64,000 nt of DNA from Dyella choica (GTDB taxonomy: Bacteria; Pseudomonadota; Gammaproteobacteria; Xanthomonadales; Rhodanobacteraceae): the NCBI RefSeq assembly GCF_003977665.1, contig NZ_RYYV01000017.1:35607-99606 (forward strand), in the 5' to 3' direction. Under the pieces are notes generated by a model. That model ran no database searches and was not told where the DNA came from. It saw only the letters and a program-made list of their open reading frames with translations. Made by a program: the position numbers and the translations under genes. Shown in pieces: positions 36,111-45,082 of this stretch. Numbering within the stretch: position 1 is the first letter of the stretch; each line of letters starts with the position of its first letter.

Positions 36111-37565
36111 ATGTCTTGCGTAAACATTCTCTTCCGTTTGCCGGTGGTGGCTTCGTTGGCACTGTGCGCCGCGCTTGTTGGTTGCGCCACGCCGGGCGGT
36201 CTGCATCCCACCGGCAACACGCTCGACGCGCGCAGCCTGCAAAGCGGGCAGAGCCTGGCCGGCGTGCCGCTTAGTCCCACGGCGTGGCCGGCGCAGGATT
36301 GGTGGGTGGGTTTCGGCGATCCGCAGCTGAGCGAGCTGATCGTTGAGGCGCTCAAGAACAACCCAAGCCTGGCCGAGGCTGCGGCGCGTGCACAGCAGGC
36401 CCAGGCGGTGGCCGATAGCGCCGACGCGGCGCGCTTGCCGGCGGTGGATCTGGAAGCAGGCGCCCAGGGCACCCGTTTGTCCAACAAGGATCCGATCTAC
36501 CCCCCGTATGTGCTGGGCCATTTCGCCTGGGGCAAGGCCGTAACGGCGAATTTCTCCTGGGACTTGGACCTGTGGGGCGGCAAGCGCGATGCGTGGGAAG
36601 CCGCGCTCGGGCGCAGCCATGCGGCGGAAATCGAAGCTTATGCGGCGCGCATCCAGCTATCGGTGAATGTCGCGCGTGCGTACGTGCAATTGGGCTATGC
36701 CTTTGCGCAAAGGGATGTAGCGGACGGCGAGCTGCAACGCACTTTGCAGACGCTTGCGCTGACCCGCCGGCTGGTGGCCGGCGGCCTAGGCACGCCGCAG
36801 CAGGAAGCCTTCGCCGATTCGCAGGCGGCCAGCGCCGAACAGCAGAAAGCGCAGGCGGACCGTGCCATCGATGCCGCCCGCAGCAGCCTTTCGGTATTGC
36901 TGGGGCAGGGACCGGATCGTGGTCTGAGCATTGCGCGCCCGCATCTGCTTGATCCGAGTCTGGTAGCGTTGCCTGATCAATTGCAGGTCGACTTGCTCGG
37001 CCGTCGCGCTGATCTGGTGGCTGCGCGTTGGCAGGTGGAAGCGGCGTCCAAGGACATCAAGGCCGCCAAGACGCAATTCCTGCCCAATATCAGCCTGAGC
37101 GCCATGGCCGGTTTCGTTGCGGTCGGCGGCAGCACCAACGTGTTTCAGCTGCCGGCGCGCACTTATTCGGTCGGGCCGGCCTTGAGCCTGCCGATCTTCG
37201 ACGGCGGTCGGCTGCGTGCCAATCTTGCCGGTGCCGACGCACGTTATGACGAGGCCGTGGCGCACTATAACGGCCTGCTGATTGGCGCGGTGAACGAAGT
37301 GTCGGACCTGGTTTCGGCCCTGGCCTCGGTGCGCACGCAAATCGCCCTGGAGCAGCGCGCGAAGCAGGATGCCGAGAAAAGTTGGCGCGATGCCTTGTCA
37401 GCGTACAAGGGCGGTGTCAGTGGGCCGCTGACGCCGCTGGCGAGCCGCCAGCAGCTGTTGCTTGCCGATCAGCGGCTGGCGCTGTTGCAGAGTCAGCAGG
37501 CGGATCTTTCGATCCGCTTGATCGATGCGCTGGGTGGTGGGTACGCCGCGACGGCGACACGTTAG
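36111..37565 (+). CDS. NodT/TolC-family outer-membrane efflux lipoprotein
   Basis: 484 residues from ATG 36111; an ATG at 36081 lies inside the adaptor gene and is less likely. A lipoprotein signal ends in the lipobox ALVGC. Two homologous outer-membrane efflux repeats follow, with long helices such as NPSLAEAAARAQQAQAVADS and a second copy after DLLGRRADLVAARWQVEAAS. The family's FSWDLDLWGGKRDAWEAAL and SVGPALSLPIFDGGRLRANLA blocks are intact. It supplies the outer-membrane channel and closes the marR-FUSC-DUF1656-adaptor-channel operon. Confidence 0.92.
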   Translation: MSCVNILFRLPVVASLALCAALVGCATPGGLHPTGNTLDARSLQSGQSLAGVPLSPTAWPAQDWWVGFGDPQLSELIVEALKNNPSLAEAAARAQQAQAVADSADAARLPAVDLEAGAQGTRLSNKDPIYPPYVLGHFAWGKAVTANFSWDLDLWGGKRDAWEAALGRSHAAEIEAYAARIQLSVNVARAYVQLGYAFAQRDVADGELQRTLQTLALTRRLVAGGLGTPQQEAFADSQAASAEQQKAQADRAIDAARSSLSVLLGQGPDRGLSIARPHLLDPSLVALPDQLQVDLLGRRADLVAARWQVEAASKDIKAAKTQFLPNISLSAMAGFVAVGGSTNVFQLPARTYSVGPALSLPIFDGGRLRANLAGADARYDEAVAHYNGLLIGAVNEVSDLVSALASVRTQIALEQRAKQDAEKSWRDALSAYKGGVSGPLTPLASRQQLLLADQRLALLQSQQADLSIRLIDALGGGYAATATR

Positions 37566-37578
37566 AGGCGCGCAATCG

Positions 37579-37606
37579 CGTAGGCGGGGGACAATCCCAG
37601 CCTACG
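37579..37606. repeat. Half copy of the REP-like palindrome
   Basis: CGTAGGCGGGGGACAATCCC followed by AGCCTACG: a single hairpin unit rather than the usual pair. It lies between convergent genes and may act as a terminator-like structure. Confidence 0.6.
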
Positions 37607-37626
37607 CGGTGTTGATGGCCTCTGAC

Positions 37627-39054
37627 TCAGAACTTGTAGTACGCGCTCACGTTCACCTGGTTGCCGGTGGTTCGCGTGCGATTGTTGCCATTGGTGGTGG
37701 AGTCGAGCATCGCGTGGATCCATTCCAGCGCAAACGAGTAATCACCCACGCTGTAGATCACGTTCGCAGCCATCTGGCGATTTTTCAGCAAACCGGTGGC
37801 TCCGTTGTTCAACCAGCGAATCACCTCCCGGGCGTTGGGCTTGCTCATGGCGTAGAACAGATTGGCGCTCCAGTTCGGGTCGAACTTGTAGCCGCCCATC
37901 ACGTAGCCGCCGGTATCCTTGATGTCGCCGAATTGCGAAAGATCACCGAAGATCTGCCCGATGCCGCGGCCGCTATAGGCCACGCTCCTGAATACCCACG
38001 GGCCGGGTGTCCATTGGCCGCCCAGTTCGAACGCGGTGCTGGAGAATTCGCGCTTGATCGGAGTCGGCGCGCTGCTGCCCACGCCGGCCAGGTTGATCTT
38101 GCTCCAGTGCGCGGCAGCGAACAGCAGCCAGTCTTTCGGCTGCTCCACGTGCAGCTTCGCCTCGATCTGGGGACGGAATCCTGCGTTGCCCGCGCTGAGA
38201 TAATTCAGCGGATTGCCCGGTCCGCTCCAGGTGCCCTCGAAGGCGCCGACATCCAGGCGCCACTGCGGGCCGGTGGAGCCGTGGTTGAGATCCTGCGAGA
38301 AGATGATGCCCGGGAAGCGCCAGCCGATGACGCCGGTGCCGTAGCCCAGCGGGAAGGCGATATGGCTGAGCGAGGTGGGCAGGTCATCCAGCGGGAACAT
38401 CAGGTCCCACATCTGGCCGATCTTGAAACTGCTGCCGGTCACCGGATTGTCCAGCGTCATGTAGGCCTGGCGCAGGCGGGGCAGGGGCTGTTGCTGCGAG
38501 TAGGCGCCGGTACCATTGAAGCCGCCGAAGAAATCCATTTCCAGGCGCGCGCCGCCGGTCCAGTCGCCCACCACTTTCCCGCCGGTCAGGTCCAGCCAGA
38601 AGCGCGTGTTGCGGACATCTACGCCGCTGAGTCTGCCATGTTCTCCCGGTGCTGGAAATTCGGCGTTCTGGCCGTTGCCGTAGGTGAAGGTCCTGCTCTG
38701 TGAAAACGCTGTGGCATCGATGAAACCGTGTAGCGCCACCGATACACCCGGTGCGCTACTGAAGGTCGGTTTGAGGGGCACTGCCGCAATGGTTTTTGCC
38801 TGCTGCGCCTGGACCTGCTGGGTCTGCTGGATCTGCGTTTGCTGTTGCGTCTGCTGATTTTGCAACTGGTTCAGCGCCTCGTGCATCTGCTTCAGATCCT
38901 GCTGCTGCTGATCGAGTTGCTGTTGCTGCTTTTCCACCAAAGCCTTCAGCGCCTTGATCTGGGCGTCCCGCTTGTCGCTCTTTTGCGCCAAGGCGGGGGC
39001 GGTGACAGTCAGTCCCAAGGTGGCCAGGGCTAGAAACAGGGCATGTCGTTTCAT
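37627..39054 (-). CDS. DcaP-like trimeric outer-membrane porin
   Basis: 475 residues from ATG 39054, with AGGAG well placed upstream. A signal peptide (to ...APALAQ) is followed by a Gln-rich coiled coil at about residues 28-90 (KALVEKQQQQLDQQQQDLKQ and a tract of QQTQ repeats). A beta-barrel then follows, ending in a terminal aromatic (NVSAYYKF). This arrangement, a periplasmic coiled coil plus barrel, is that of DcaP-family porins, which take up organic anions such as dicarboxylates. It lies 16 bp downstream of the acetate transporter gene, so the two probably form a two-step uptake system. Confidence 0.85.
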   Translation of the reverse strand: MKRHALFLALATLGLTVTAPALAQKSDKRDAQIKALKALVEKQQQQLDQQQQDLKQMHEALNQLQNQQTQQQTQIQQTQQVQAQQAKTIAAVPLKPTFSSAPGVSVALHGFIDATAFSQSRTFTYGNGQNAEFPAPGEHGRLSGVDVRNTRFWLDLTGGKVVGDWTGGARLEMDFFGGFNGTGAYSQQQPLPRLRQAYMTLDNPVTGSSFKIGQMWDLMFPLDDLPTSLSHIAFPLGYGTGVIGWRFPGIIFSQDLNHGSTGPQWRLDVGAFEGTWSGPGNPLNYLSAGNAGFRPQIEAKLHVEQPKDWLLFAAAHWSKINLAGVGSSAPTPIKREFSSTAFELGGQWTPGPWVFRSVAYSGRGIGQIFGDLSQFGDIKDTGGYVMGGYKFDPNWSANLFYAMSKPNAREVIRWLNNGATGLLKNRQMAANVIYSVGDYSFALEWIHAMLDSTTNGNNRTRTTGNQVNVSAYYKF

Positions 39055-39070
39055 GGTGTGCTCCTTTCTC

Positions 39071-39649
39071 TCAGCCGGCGCCGGGCGCGCCGATAGGCAG
39101 CACCACCCGCTTGTGCGCGTCGTTGATGATTTCGGCCGCCGACAGATAGAACGCGAACAGCGCCGTGATAAGGCCCACGTAACCGCCGGCCACATGCAGG
39201 CCGCTCATGCCCGTCCACTCGCCGGCGGCCAGCAGGAAGAAAGTGATCCACAAGGCCAGGAAAACCAGTTGCAGCGCGCGTGCGGCACGGAGCGTGCCGA
39301 GCCACATGTAGAAGGTGAATACGCCCCACATGCATAGATACCAGCCCACGAACGCCGCTGGCACCTTGTCGTGCAGGAACAGCACGAACAGCGAGAACGA
39401 CCACCAGAACGCGCCGTAGCTGACGAACGCCGTGGCGCCGAAGGTATTGCCACGCGGCAGTTCCATCACACCGGCGATCATCTGCGCGGTGCCGCCATAA
39501 GCCATGGCCACTGCAAGCACCATATTCATGGCATCGCCGGTAAACCAGCCGGCGTTGATCATGCTCAATAACCACGTCGTCAACGCGAACCCCGCCAGCC
39601 CCAGCGGGGCCGGATTGGAGAATCGCGTTAAAGCCTGTTCATTGCTCAT
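39071..39649 (-). CDS. satP: Acetate/succinate transporter of the GPR1/FUN34/YaaH family
   Basis: 192 residues with six membrane helices. The N-terminal signature N12-P-A-P-L-G-L18 is the family hallmark, and AMAYGGTAQMIAGVMELPRGNTFGATAF is the second conserved block. GGGAGG lies about 10 nt before the ATG at 39649. Family members transport acetate or succinate across the inner membrane. First gene of a two-gene operon with the DcaP-like porin. The symbol is by similarity to E. coli SatP. Confidence 0.88.
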   Translation of the reverse strand: MSNEQALTRFSNPAPLGLAGFALTTWLLSMINAGWFTGDAMNMVLAVAMAYGGTAQMIAGVMELPRGNTFGATAFVSYGAFWWSFSLFVLFLHDKVPAAFVGWYLCMWGVFTFYMWLGTLRAARALQLVFLALWITFFLLAAGEWTGMSGLHVAGGYVGLITALFAFYLSAAEIINDAHKRVVLPIGAPGAG

Positions 39650-40275
39650 GGCAGGAACCTCCCGAAATGGATGCGACGGAGTGCGTACCCCGGTATTGCC
39701 CGCAGTGTCCGGCTCCCTGATCAGACTTGGTACGCACTGCCCGCTGTCGGCCTGATCGAAGTACGAGAGGCCGATGGCAGGTGCGCCATGTCATGGACGT
39801 GTTGAGAATCGCGAGGCTATAGGTCGCAAGTGCGTCGCCATGTCCTTGGAGACGTGTCGGTTCGGACACGGCGTAGCGCCGGGAAGGGCGCTGTCGTCAT
39901 GACGGCTTGCGCCGTTTGGACGTGGGATTCCTCCCTGTACATGCCCGGTGGCAAACCGGGCTTCGTTACCCGTGCCATGCGCTGATGTGCTGCAAGGCAG
40001 CAAGCAGCCGCGCAGGGTCAGACCTTGAGGCCGACTTTACGCATTTATGATGAAAAGGCCAGCTATTTTTCCTGCAATTTCGTCATCTGGCGGATCGGGC
40101 ATGGGTGCTTGGCAGGTTGTTGAGATTCAACCTGCTAATGCGGGGCACGGGTCCCCGCCGCCCGTCAAGCGCCGCAAGCGCTTGGCGGGACGCAGCCAAA
40201 TACGGACCTGTGCCGGACTTGGCGCGTTGAGAAAGGGCAGGAAAGCCCTTTCTCAACATCCTGTTTGAGCGGTGC
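39650..40275. other. 626-bp non-coding region with satP leader and two hairpins
   Basis: No open frame here looks genuine. The part next to satP should hold its promoter. At 40161-40189 a 12-bp stem (inner CAAGCGC / GCGCTTG, one T-G pair) and at 40226-40257 a 13-bp perfect stem occur in tandem before the stop of the mocA-like gene. Confidence 0.5.
40226..40257. repeat. Perfect 13-bp stem-loop 3' of the MocA-like gene
   Basis: GTTGAGAAAGGGC / GCCCTTTCTCAAC around the loop AGGAAA. It lies 18 bp past the reverse-strand stop of the MocA-like gene. No T-run follows on either strand, so it is not a classical intrinsic terminator but could still end or stabilise the transcript. Confidence 0.6.
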
Positions 40276-40902
40276 CTATGCGCTTTGTTTTGGCGTATCG
40301 GTCAGCAGCGCTCGTACGTGCTGCAGGTCCGTGGCCGTATCGACGTCCAAAAGGCCCGCCGACTCGAACAGCTCCATGCGGTGTGCTTCCCGCGTAAGTA
40401 CCACGCGCGCGCCATGCGAGCCGGACAGCGCCGCCAGGCATTTGAAACAGTCACGAGGAAACAGCGCCGGCGGCCCCTGTGTGCCATGCTGGGCGGTGGC
40501 AAGAACACGGTCCGGCGCCTGCTGGTGACGCTGGAGCATAGCGCGCAGCAAGCCGATATCCAGTAGAGGCTGATCGGCAAGACAGACCAGCACAGCCGAA
40601 GCCTGCGGAAACGCCAGCGCCAGGGAGCGCACGCCGGTGGCAAGCGAGTTGCCCATGCCGAGTTGCCAGTCTTCGCAACGGATCAGCTTGAGCGGCAGAT
40701 CATCGAGCACGGCTTCGACTTCAGCGGCGTACGCGCCGGTGACCACCCACACCGGCAAATCCGTGTCCAGCAGCACGCGCGCTATGCGCCGCACCATCGC
40801 TTCGCCGGCGATCTCCGCCAGTTGCTTGGCGCCGCCGAAGCGGCTGCCTTCGCCGGCGGCAAGCAGCAAGATGGCGGGCGTACCATGGTGCATTGGAATC
40901 AT
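40276..40902 (-). CDS. MocA-like molybdenum-cofactor nucleotidyltransferase
   Basis: 208 residues from ATG 40902; ATG 40893 is an alternative, and a longer frame to 40953 would start inside a REP-like repeat. The N-terminal nucleotide-binding motif AILLLAAGEGSRFGGAKQL and a downstream VLVCLADQPLLD (the metal-binding D-x-P-type block) identify the MobA/MocA family. GPPALFPRDCF is the conserved third block. Such enzymes attach CMP or GMP to molybdopterin. Because it neighbours XdhC and a molybdenum hydroxylase, a role making the cytosine dinucleotide form is likely (inference). Confidence 0.85.
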   Translation of the reverse strand: MIPMHHGTPAILLLAAGEGSRFGGAKQLAEIAGEAMVRRIARVLLDTDLPVWVVTGAYAAEVEAVLDDLPLKLIRCEDWQLGMGNSLATGVRSLALAFPQASAVLVCLADQPLLDIGLLRAMLQRHQQAPDRVLATAQHGTQGPPALFPRDCFKCLAALSGSHGARVVLTREAHRMELFESAGLLDVDTATDLQHVRALLTDTPKQSA

Positions 40903-40926
40903 CGCCGTACGAAGGATGCAGGGACG

Positions 40927-40995
40927 CGTAGGCTGGGATGGTAATCCCAGCATCGGGAAACGGCATGCAAAGCTGGGATTGTCATCCCAGCCTAC
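40927..40995. repeat. REP-like palindrome (GTAGG/CCTAC family), near-consensus copy
   Basis: CGTAGGCTGGGATGGTAATC on the left and GCTGGGATTGTCATCCCAGC then CTAC on the right. It fills the gap between the xdhC-like and mocA-like genes, which may nonetheless form one transcript. Confidence 0.75.
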
Positions 40996-40998
40996 AAC

Positions 40999-42090
40999 TT
41001 AATGGATTGCGCCGTCGTTATCACGTAGATGTCCACCGTTGCGACCATTGATTACGGCGATGATTTCCCCGGCGATCGCCAGCGCGATTTCCTCCGGCGT
41101 TTCCGAGCCGATGTCCAGGCCTGCCGGCGCATGCACGTGCATGCTGTTGAGCACCGGACTGCTACGCATGCGTGCAACGCGTTCGCGTGAGCCGAGAGCA
41201 CCAATGTACGCCACCGGCGCGTTGCGCAAGGCAGCGAGGTAGGCGATGTCCTGTTCGAGATTATGCGTCATCACCACCACGGAGCTGTGTGCATCCAGTG
41301 CAACGGCTTCCATGAGCTGCTGCGGGCTGGCGCATGCGGTGTGCAGGCCCGCGGGAAGATCGTCGGCGCGAAGGCGTGCCGGGTCATGGTCGACCAGGGT
41401 AGTGCGCCATCCCAGTGCGCTTGCCAGTGGCAGCAACGCGCGCGCCGCTGCGCTGCTGCCGATCACTACCAAAGCGTGGGGTGGTGCGATGGCTTCCACC
41501 AGTACGTCGGCCACGCCCTGCACCGATGGAATGCTTAGCGTGCTCGCACGTCGTATCGCCGATGCAGACGCATGCAACAGGATCGCTTGTACTGCCGATG
41601 CGTCGCCGATGGCATCGTATGCCACCCCATTGCCATTCCATACCAGCCGTCTCGGCAAGACCGTCTTGCCGTCCAGTGCAAACAGGGTAGCCATATGCAG
41701 CGGGCGACGTTCGTCCAACAAGCGCGCGATCGTGTCGATGAAATCGGTGTCGCGGATCGCCAACAGCGGTTCGATCAGTACCTCCAGTTCGCCGCCGCAG
41801 CCCATCTCGATCAGCACATCCAGGCCTGATTCCGCGTTGTAGCCGACCAGCCGCGGTTCGCCGCTGGCGATGACCTCCAGGGCGCGCGCAACGATGTCAC
41901 GCTGCGGACAGCCGCCAGAAAGTTCGCACACTACCTGGCCATCCCCCAGTACCAGCATGCGAGTGCCGGGGCGGCGAAAAGTGGAGCCGCGTGTGCGAGT
42001 AAGCGTGGCGAGCGCCGCTTTCGGTGTGGCTTGGGCGTGAAGATCACGCAACGCCGCAATCAGGGTCGTCAGTTCATGGGCCGAATTCAT
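40999..42090 (-). CDS. XdhC/CoxI-family molybdenum-cofactor insertion protein
   Basis: 363 residues from ATG 42090. The N-terminal XdhC domain has ATLTRTRGSTFRRPGTRMLVL and the Cys-containing ELSGGCPQRDIVARA, then IEMGCGGELEVLIEPL. The C-terminal Rossmann domain has ALVVIGSSAAARALLPLASA, then VVMTHNLEQDIAYLAAL and VAYIGALGSRERVARM. XdhC proteins bind and sulfurate the molybdenum cofactor and load it into hydroxylases. The gene is divergent from the hydroxylase genes across about 220 bp, a shared promoter region, and is followed by the mocA-like gene. Confidence 0.92.
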   Translation of the reverse strand: MNSAHELTTLIAALRDLHAQATPKAALATLTRTRGSTFRRPGTRMLVLGDGQVVCELSGGCPQRDIVARALEVIASGEPRLVGYNAESGLDVLIEMGCGGELEVLIEPLLAIRDTDFIDTIARLLDERRPLHMATLFALDGKTVLPRRLVWNGNGVAYDAIGDASAVQAILLHASASAIRRASTLSIPSVQGVADVLVEAIAPPHALVVIGSSAAARALLPLASALGWRTTLVDHDPARLRADDLPAGLHTACASPQQLMEAVALDAHSSVVVMTHNLEQDIAYLAALRNAPVAYIGALGSRERVARMRSSPVLNSMHVHAPAGLDIGSETPEEIALAIAGEIIAVINGRNGGHLRDNDGAIH

Positions 42091-42311
42091 CTTTGCCGTC
42101 GACAAAAAAAGGAGCAGAATCGATGGACGTGATGGTGTCACGGCTTTGCCGTTGGATGCCATCCTGTTGTGGGTTGCCGGCACACAATTATCGCGTCGGC
42201 TTAGGTTGAATGGGCGGTTTCGAGTTGCGGATCTGCAAGCGGGGGAGCTTTAGGCAAGCGCTTGCGGTTTCAGGCAATCCACGCGACCCCTGACGCAGTA
42301 TGGAGGCCTGC

Positions 42312-42815
42312 ATGCTTTCTTTGTCCGTCAACGGTCAGTCCTATCCGGTCGATGTACCCGATGACATGCCGCTGCTATGGGTGCTGCGTGATGTGATCGG
42401 CCTTACCGGCACCAAGTTCGGTTGTGGCATGGCGCAGTGCGGTGCATGCACCGTCCATCTGGATGGCCAGGCGGTGCGCTCGTGCGTGCTTCCGGTAGAG
42501 GCCATCGGCAATCGTGCCATCACCACCATCGAGGCGGTGGGCAATACCCCCAGCGGTCAGAAGATTCAGCAGGCCTGGCTGGAGGTGGACGTGGTGCAAT
42601 GCGGCTACTGCCAGTCCGGTCAGATCATGGCGGCGGCGGCGCTGCTAGCGCGTACCCCCCAGCCCACCGATCAGGACATCGATGCGGCGATGGCGGGCAA
42701 CCTCTGCCGCTGCGCCACCTATGTGCGCATCCGCGCGGCGATCAAGCAGGCTGCCACCGGCAAGGCCGAGATCCTGCAGACGATCGGCAGTACGCCGGAA
42801 GGAGCTGTGTCATGA
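42312..42815 (+). CDS. [2Fe-2S] subunit of a molybdenum hydroxylase (IorA-like)
   Basis: 167 residues from ATG 42312 (GGAGG 6 nt upstream; ATG 42300 is in frame). The plant-type ferredoxin cluster is formed by C-G-x-G-x-x-x-C-G-x-C in [20 protein letters not shown] plus the following SC. The second cluster lies in [13 protein letters not shown] and [15 protein letters not shown]. It has no FAD domain. It passes electrons from the Mo subunit to an external acceptor, here probably the cytochrome encoded two genes on. Its stop overlaps the next start as ATGA. Confidence 0.93.
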   Translation: MLSLSVNGQSYPVDVPDDMPLLWVLRDVIGLTGTKFGCGMAQCGACTVHLDGQAVRSCVLPVEAIGNRAITTIEAVGNTPSGQKIQQAWLEVDVVQCGYCQSGQIMAAAALLARTPQPTDQDIDAAMAGNLCRCATYVRIRAAIKQAATGKAEILQTIGSTPEGAVS

Positions 42816-45082
42816 GCACTGGAACCTTCTCGCCGAAGCCGGAGCAAGCCGTCGACCTGCAGCGCCGACAGATACTGAAATCCAGCGGACTGGCGATTGC
42901 CTTCCTATGGCTGGGCGGCACCGGCGCGGCCTCGGCCATGATCAGCGCGCGCCGGCAGCCAGGCGACACCGCTGCAGCGATGGCCGATGGCAATCCGCCC
43001 TTCGCACCCAATGCTTTCATCCGCGTCGACAGCGAAGGCCCGGTGCGGCTGGTGATGCCCAGCGTGGAAATGGGGCAGGGCATCTACACCGGCTGCTGCA
43101 TGTTGCTGGCTGAAGAACTCGGCGTAGGTCTGGACCAGATCAAGCTGGAACATTCGCCGCCCAGTGACGAGCTGTATGGCATTCCCGCGCTCGGCGGACA
43201 GATCACCGGCGGTTCCACCAGCACGCGCTCGACCTGGTCGGTGCTGCGCGAAGCCGGCGCAGTAGCGCGCAGCATGCTGGTAAGTGCGGCGGCCGTGCAG
43301 TGGCACGTGGACCCCTCCACCTGCACGGTGGATCGAGGTGTGGTGCATCACGCGCCATCTGGGCGCAGCGCCAGCTTCAACCAGCTGGCCGCCACCGCGG
43401 GCCGGCTGCCCATGCCCGACAAAGTGCAGCTCACCGACCCCAAGGATTTCAAGCTGATCGGCAAGCCGATCAGGCGCGTGGATGCGGCGGACAAAGTGAA
43501 AGGCGCCACGCAATTCGGCATCGACGTGCGCGTGCCGGGCATGAAGGTTGCCACCGTGATGGCGTGCCCGACTTTCAACGGCAAGCTTGCTTCCATCGAT
43601 GACAAGGCCACGCGCAGGGTGCCGGGCGTGGTGGATGTCCTGCGCCTGGACAATGCCGTGGCCGTAGTGGGTGAACATTTCTGGGCGGCCAAGAAGGGCA
43701 TGGAAGCGCTCGTCATCGACTGGAACCGTGGCGAGAACGCCAACCTCACCACGCGGCAGTTGCAGGATGCCATCGCCGACAGCGCGCGCAACGGCAAGGG
43801 CATCGTGGCACGCGATGATGGAGCGCGTCCGCAGGGCACGCTCGTGCAATCGGAATACCAGTCGCCGATGCTCGCGCACGCAACGATGGAGCCGATGAAT
43901 TGCACGGTGCACGTCACACACGACCGATGCGAAATCTGGACCGGAACGCAGGTGCCGATGCGCGCTGCGCAGGAGGCGGCGAAGATCACCGGGCTGCCCG
44001 CAGAAAAGGTCGTGCTGCACAACCAGTATCTGGGTGGCGGCTTCGGACGCCGGCTGGAAACCGATTGGGTGGAGCAGGCGGTGGCCCTGGCCAAACAGGT
44101 GCCGTATCCGCTTAAAGTGGTGTGGACGCGCGAAGAAGACATCCGCCAGGACCATATGCGACCGATGTATCACGACGTGATCTCCGCCGTGGTCGACGCC
44201 AATGGCCGGCCGGCGTGGTTTGGCTATCGAACCAGCGGGGGTTCGGTGCTGGCGCGGTTTGCGCCGGGCGCGATGGGCAAGGACGGTCTGGATGACGACG
44301 CCGTGGAATGCGTGGTGGAGCTTCCCTACGACATTCCCAAGGCCCGCGTCGAATGGATCCGGCATGACATGCCGCCCGGCATCATCGTCGGCTGGTGGCG
44401 TGGCGTGGGGCCCACGCACAATCTGTTCGTGGTGGAAAGTTTCCTCGACGAGCTGGCTCATCGCGCAAACAAGGATCCGCTCGAATTCCGCCGTTCGCTG
44501 TTGCAGAAGAATGCGCGTGCGCTTGGCGTGTTGAACCTGGCAGCCGAAAAAATCGGCTGGGGTGCTCATCCGCTGCCGCCGCGCGTGGGGCGCGGCATCG
44601 CGCTGGGCGAGCCGTTCGGCAGCCATGTATGCGTAGTCGTGGAAACGGAAGTCACTGCGCAGGGCGAAGTACGCCTGCGCAAGGTGGTCGCGGCGATCGA
44701 CGTAGGTATCGCTGTCAACACCAGTTCCATCGAGGCGCAGGTGCAGGGCGGCGTGCTGTTCGGACTCAGTGCCGCACTGTACAGCGAGCTCACCATCAAG
44801 CACGGCGCGGTCGAGCAGGGCAATTTCAACGACTACCGCGTGCTGCGCATCAACGAGGCGCCGGTGGTGGAAGTGCATCGTGTGGTCAACGCGGAACCAC
44901 CGGGCGGCCTCGGTGAAGTGGGTACGGCGATTGCTGCTCCTGCACTTGCCAATGCGATCTTCGCGGCTACAGGCGTGCGGCTCTATCAGCTGCCGGTGGA
45001 TCGCAAGCTGTTGGTGCAAAACCCTGAGGCGTTGAAGTCCGTAGCTTCGGCTTCCGCGCGTGAGGGGAGCGAAGTCGCATGA
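42812..45082 (+). CDS. Molybdopterin-dependent aldehyde/isoquinoline oxidoreductase, large subunit (IorB-like)
   Basis: 756 residues from ATG 42812. An N-terminal twin-Arg signal ([20 protein letters not shown]) implies Tat export of the folded complex to the periplasm. Mo-cofactor-binding blocks include [42 protein letters not shown] and the C-terminal [22 protein letters not shown], whose Glu is the likely catalytic base. IorB-type enzymes hydroxylate N-heterocycles or oxidise aldehydes with water as oxygen source. The true substrate is unknown. It is coupled by ATGA overlaps to both neighbours. Confidence 0.93.
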   Translation: MSTGTFSPKPEQAVDLQRRQILKSSGLAIAFLWLGGTGAASAMISARRQPGDTAAAMADGNPPFAPNAFIRVDSEGPVRLVMPSVEMGQGIYTGCCMLLAEELGVGLDQIKLEHSPPSDELYGIPALGGQITGGSTSTRSTWSVLREAGAVARSMLVSAAAVQWHVDPSTCTVDRGVVHHAPSGRSASFNQLAATAGRLPMPDKVQLTDPKDFKLIGKPIRRVDAADKVKGATQFGIDVRVPGMKVATVMACPTFNGKLASIDDKATRRVPGVVDVLRLDNAVAVVGEHFWAAKKGMEALVIDWNRGENANLTTRQLQDAIADSARNGKGIVARDDGARPQGTLVQSEYQSPMLAHATMEPMNCTVHVTHDRCEIWTGTQVPMRAAQEAAKITGLPAEKVVLHNQYLGGGFGRRLETDWVEQAVALAKQVPYPLKVVWTREEDIRQDHMRPMYHDVISAVVDANGRPAWFGYRTSGGSVLARFAPGAMGKDGLDDDAVECVVELPYDIPKARVEWIRHDMPPGIIVGWWRGVGPTHNLFVVESFLDELAHRANKDPLEFRRSLLQKNARALGVLNLAAEKIGWGAHPLPPRVGRGIALGEPFGSHVCVVVETEVTAQGEVRLRKVVAAIDVGIAVNTSSIEAQVQGGVLFGLSAALYSELTIKHGAVEQGNFNDYRVLRINEAPVVEVHRVVNAEPPGGLGEVGTAIAAPALANAIFAATGVRLYQLPVDRKLLVQNPEALKSVASASAREGSEVA

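Noticed and set aside
40226..40257. Stem-loop as a classical rho-independent terminator
   Set aside because: The stem is strong but no T-run follows on either strand; reported only as a stem-loop.
42905..45019. 704-codon open frame antisense to the molybdenum hydroxylase gene
   Set aside because: His/Arg-rich composition with no motif; it is a by-product of GC-rich codon use in the overlapping gene, which has complete family motifs.
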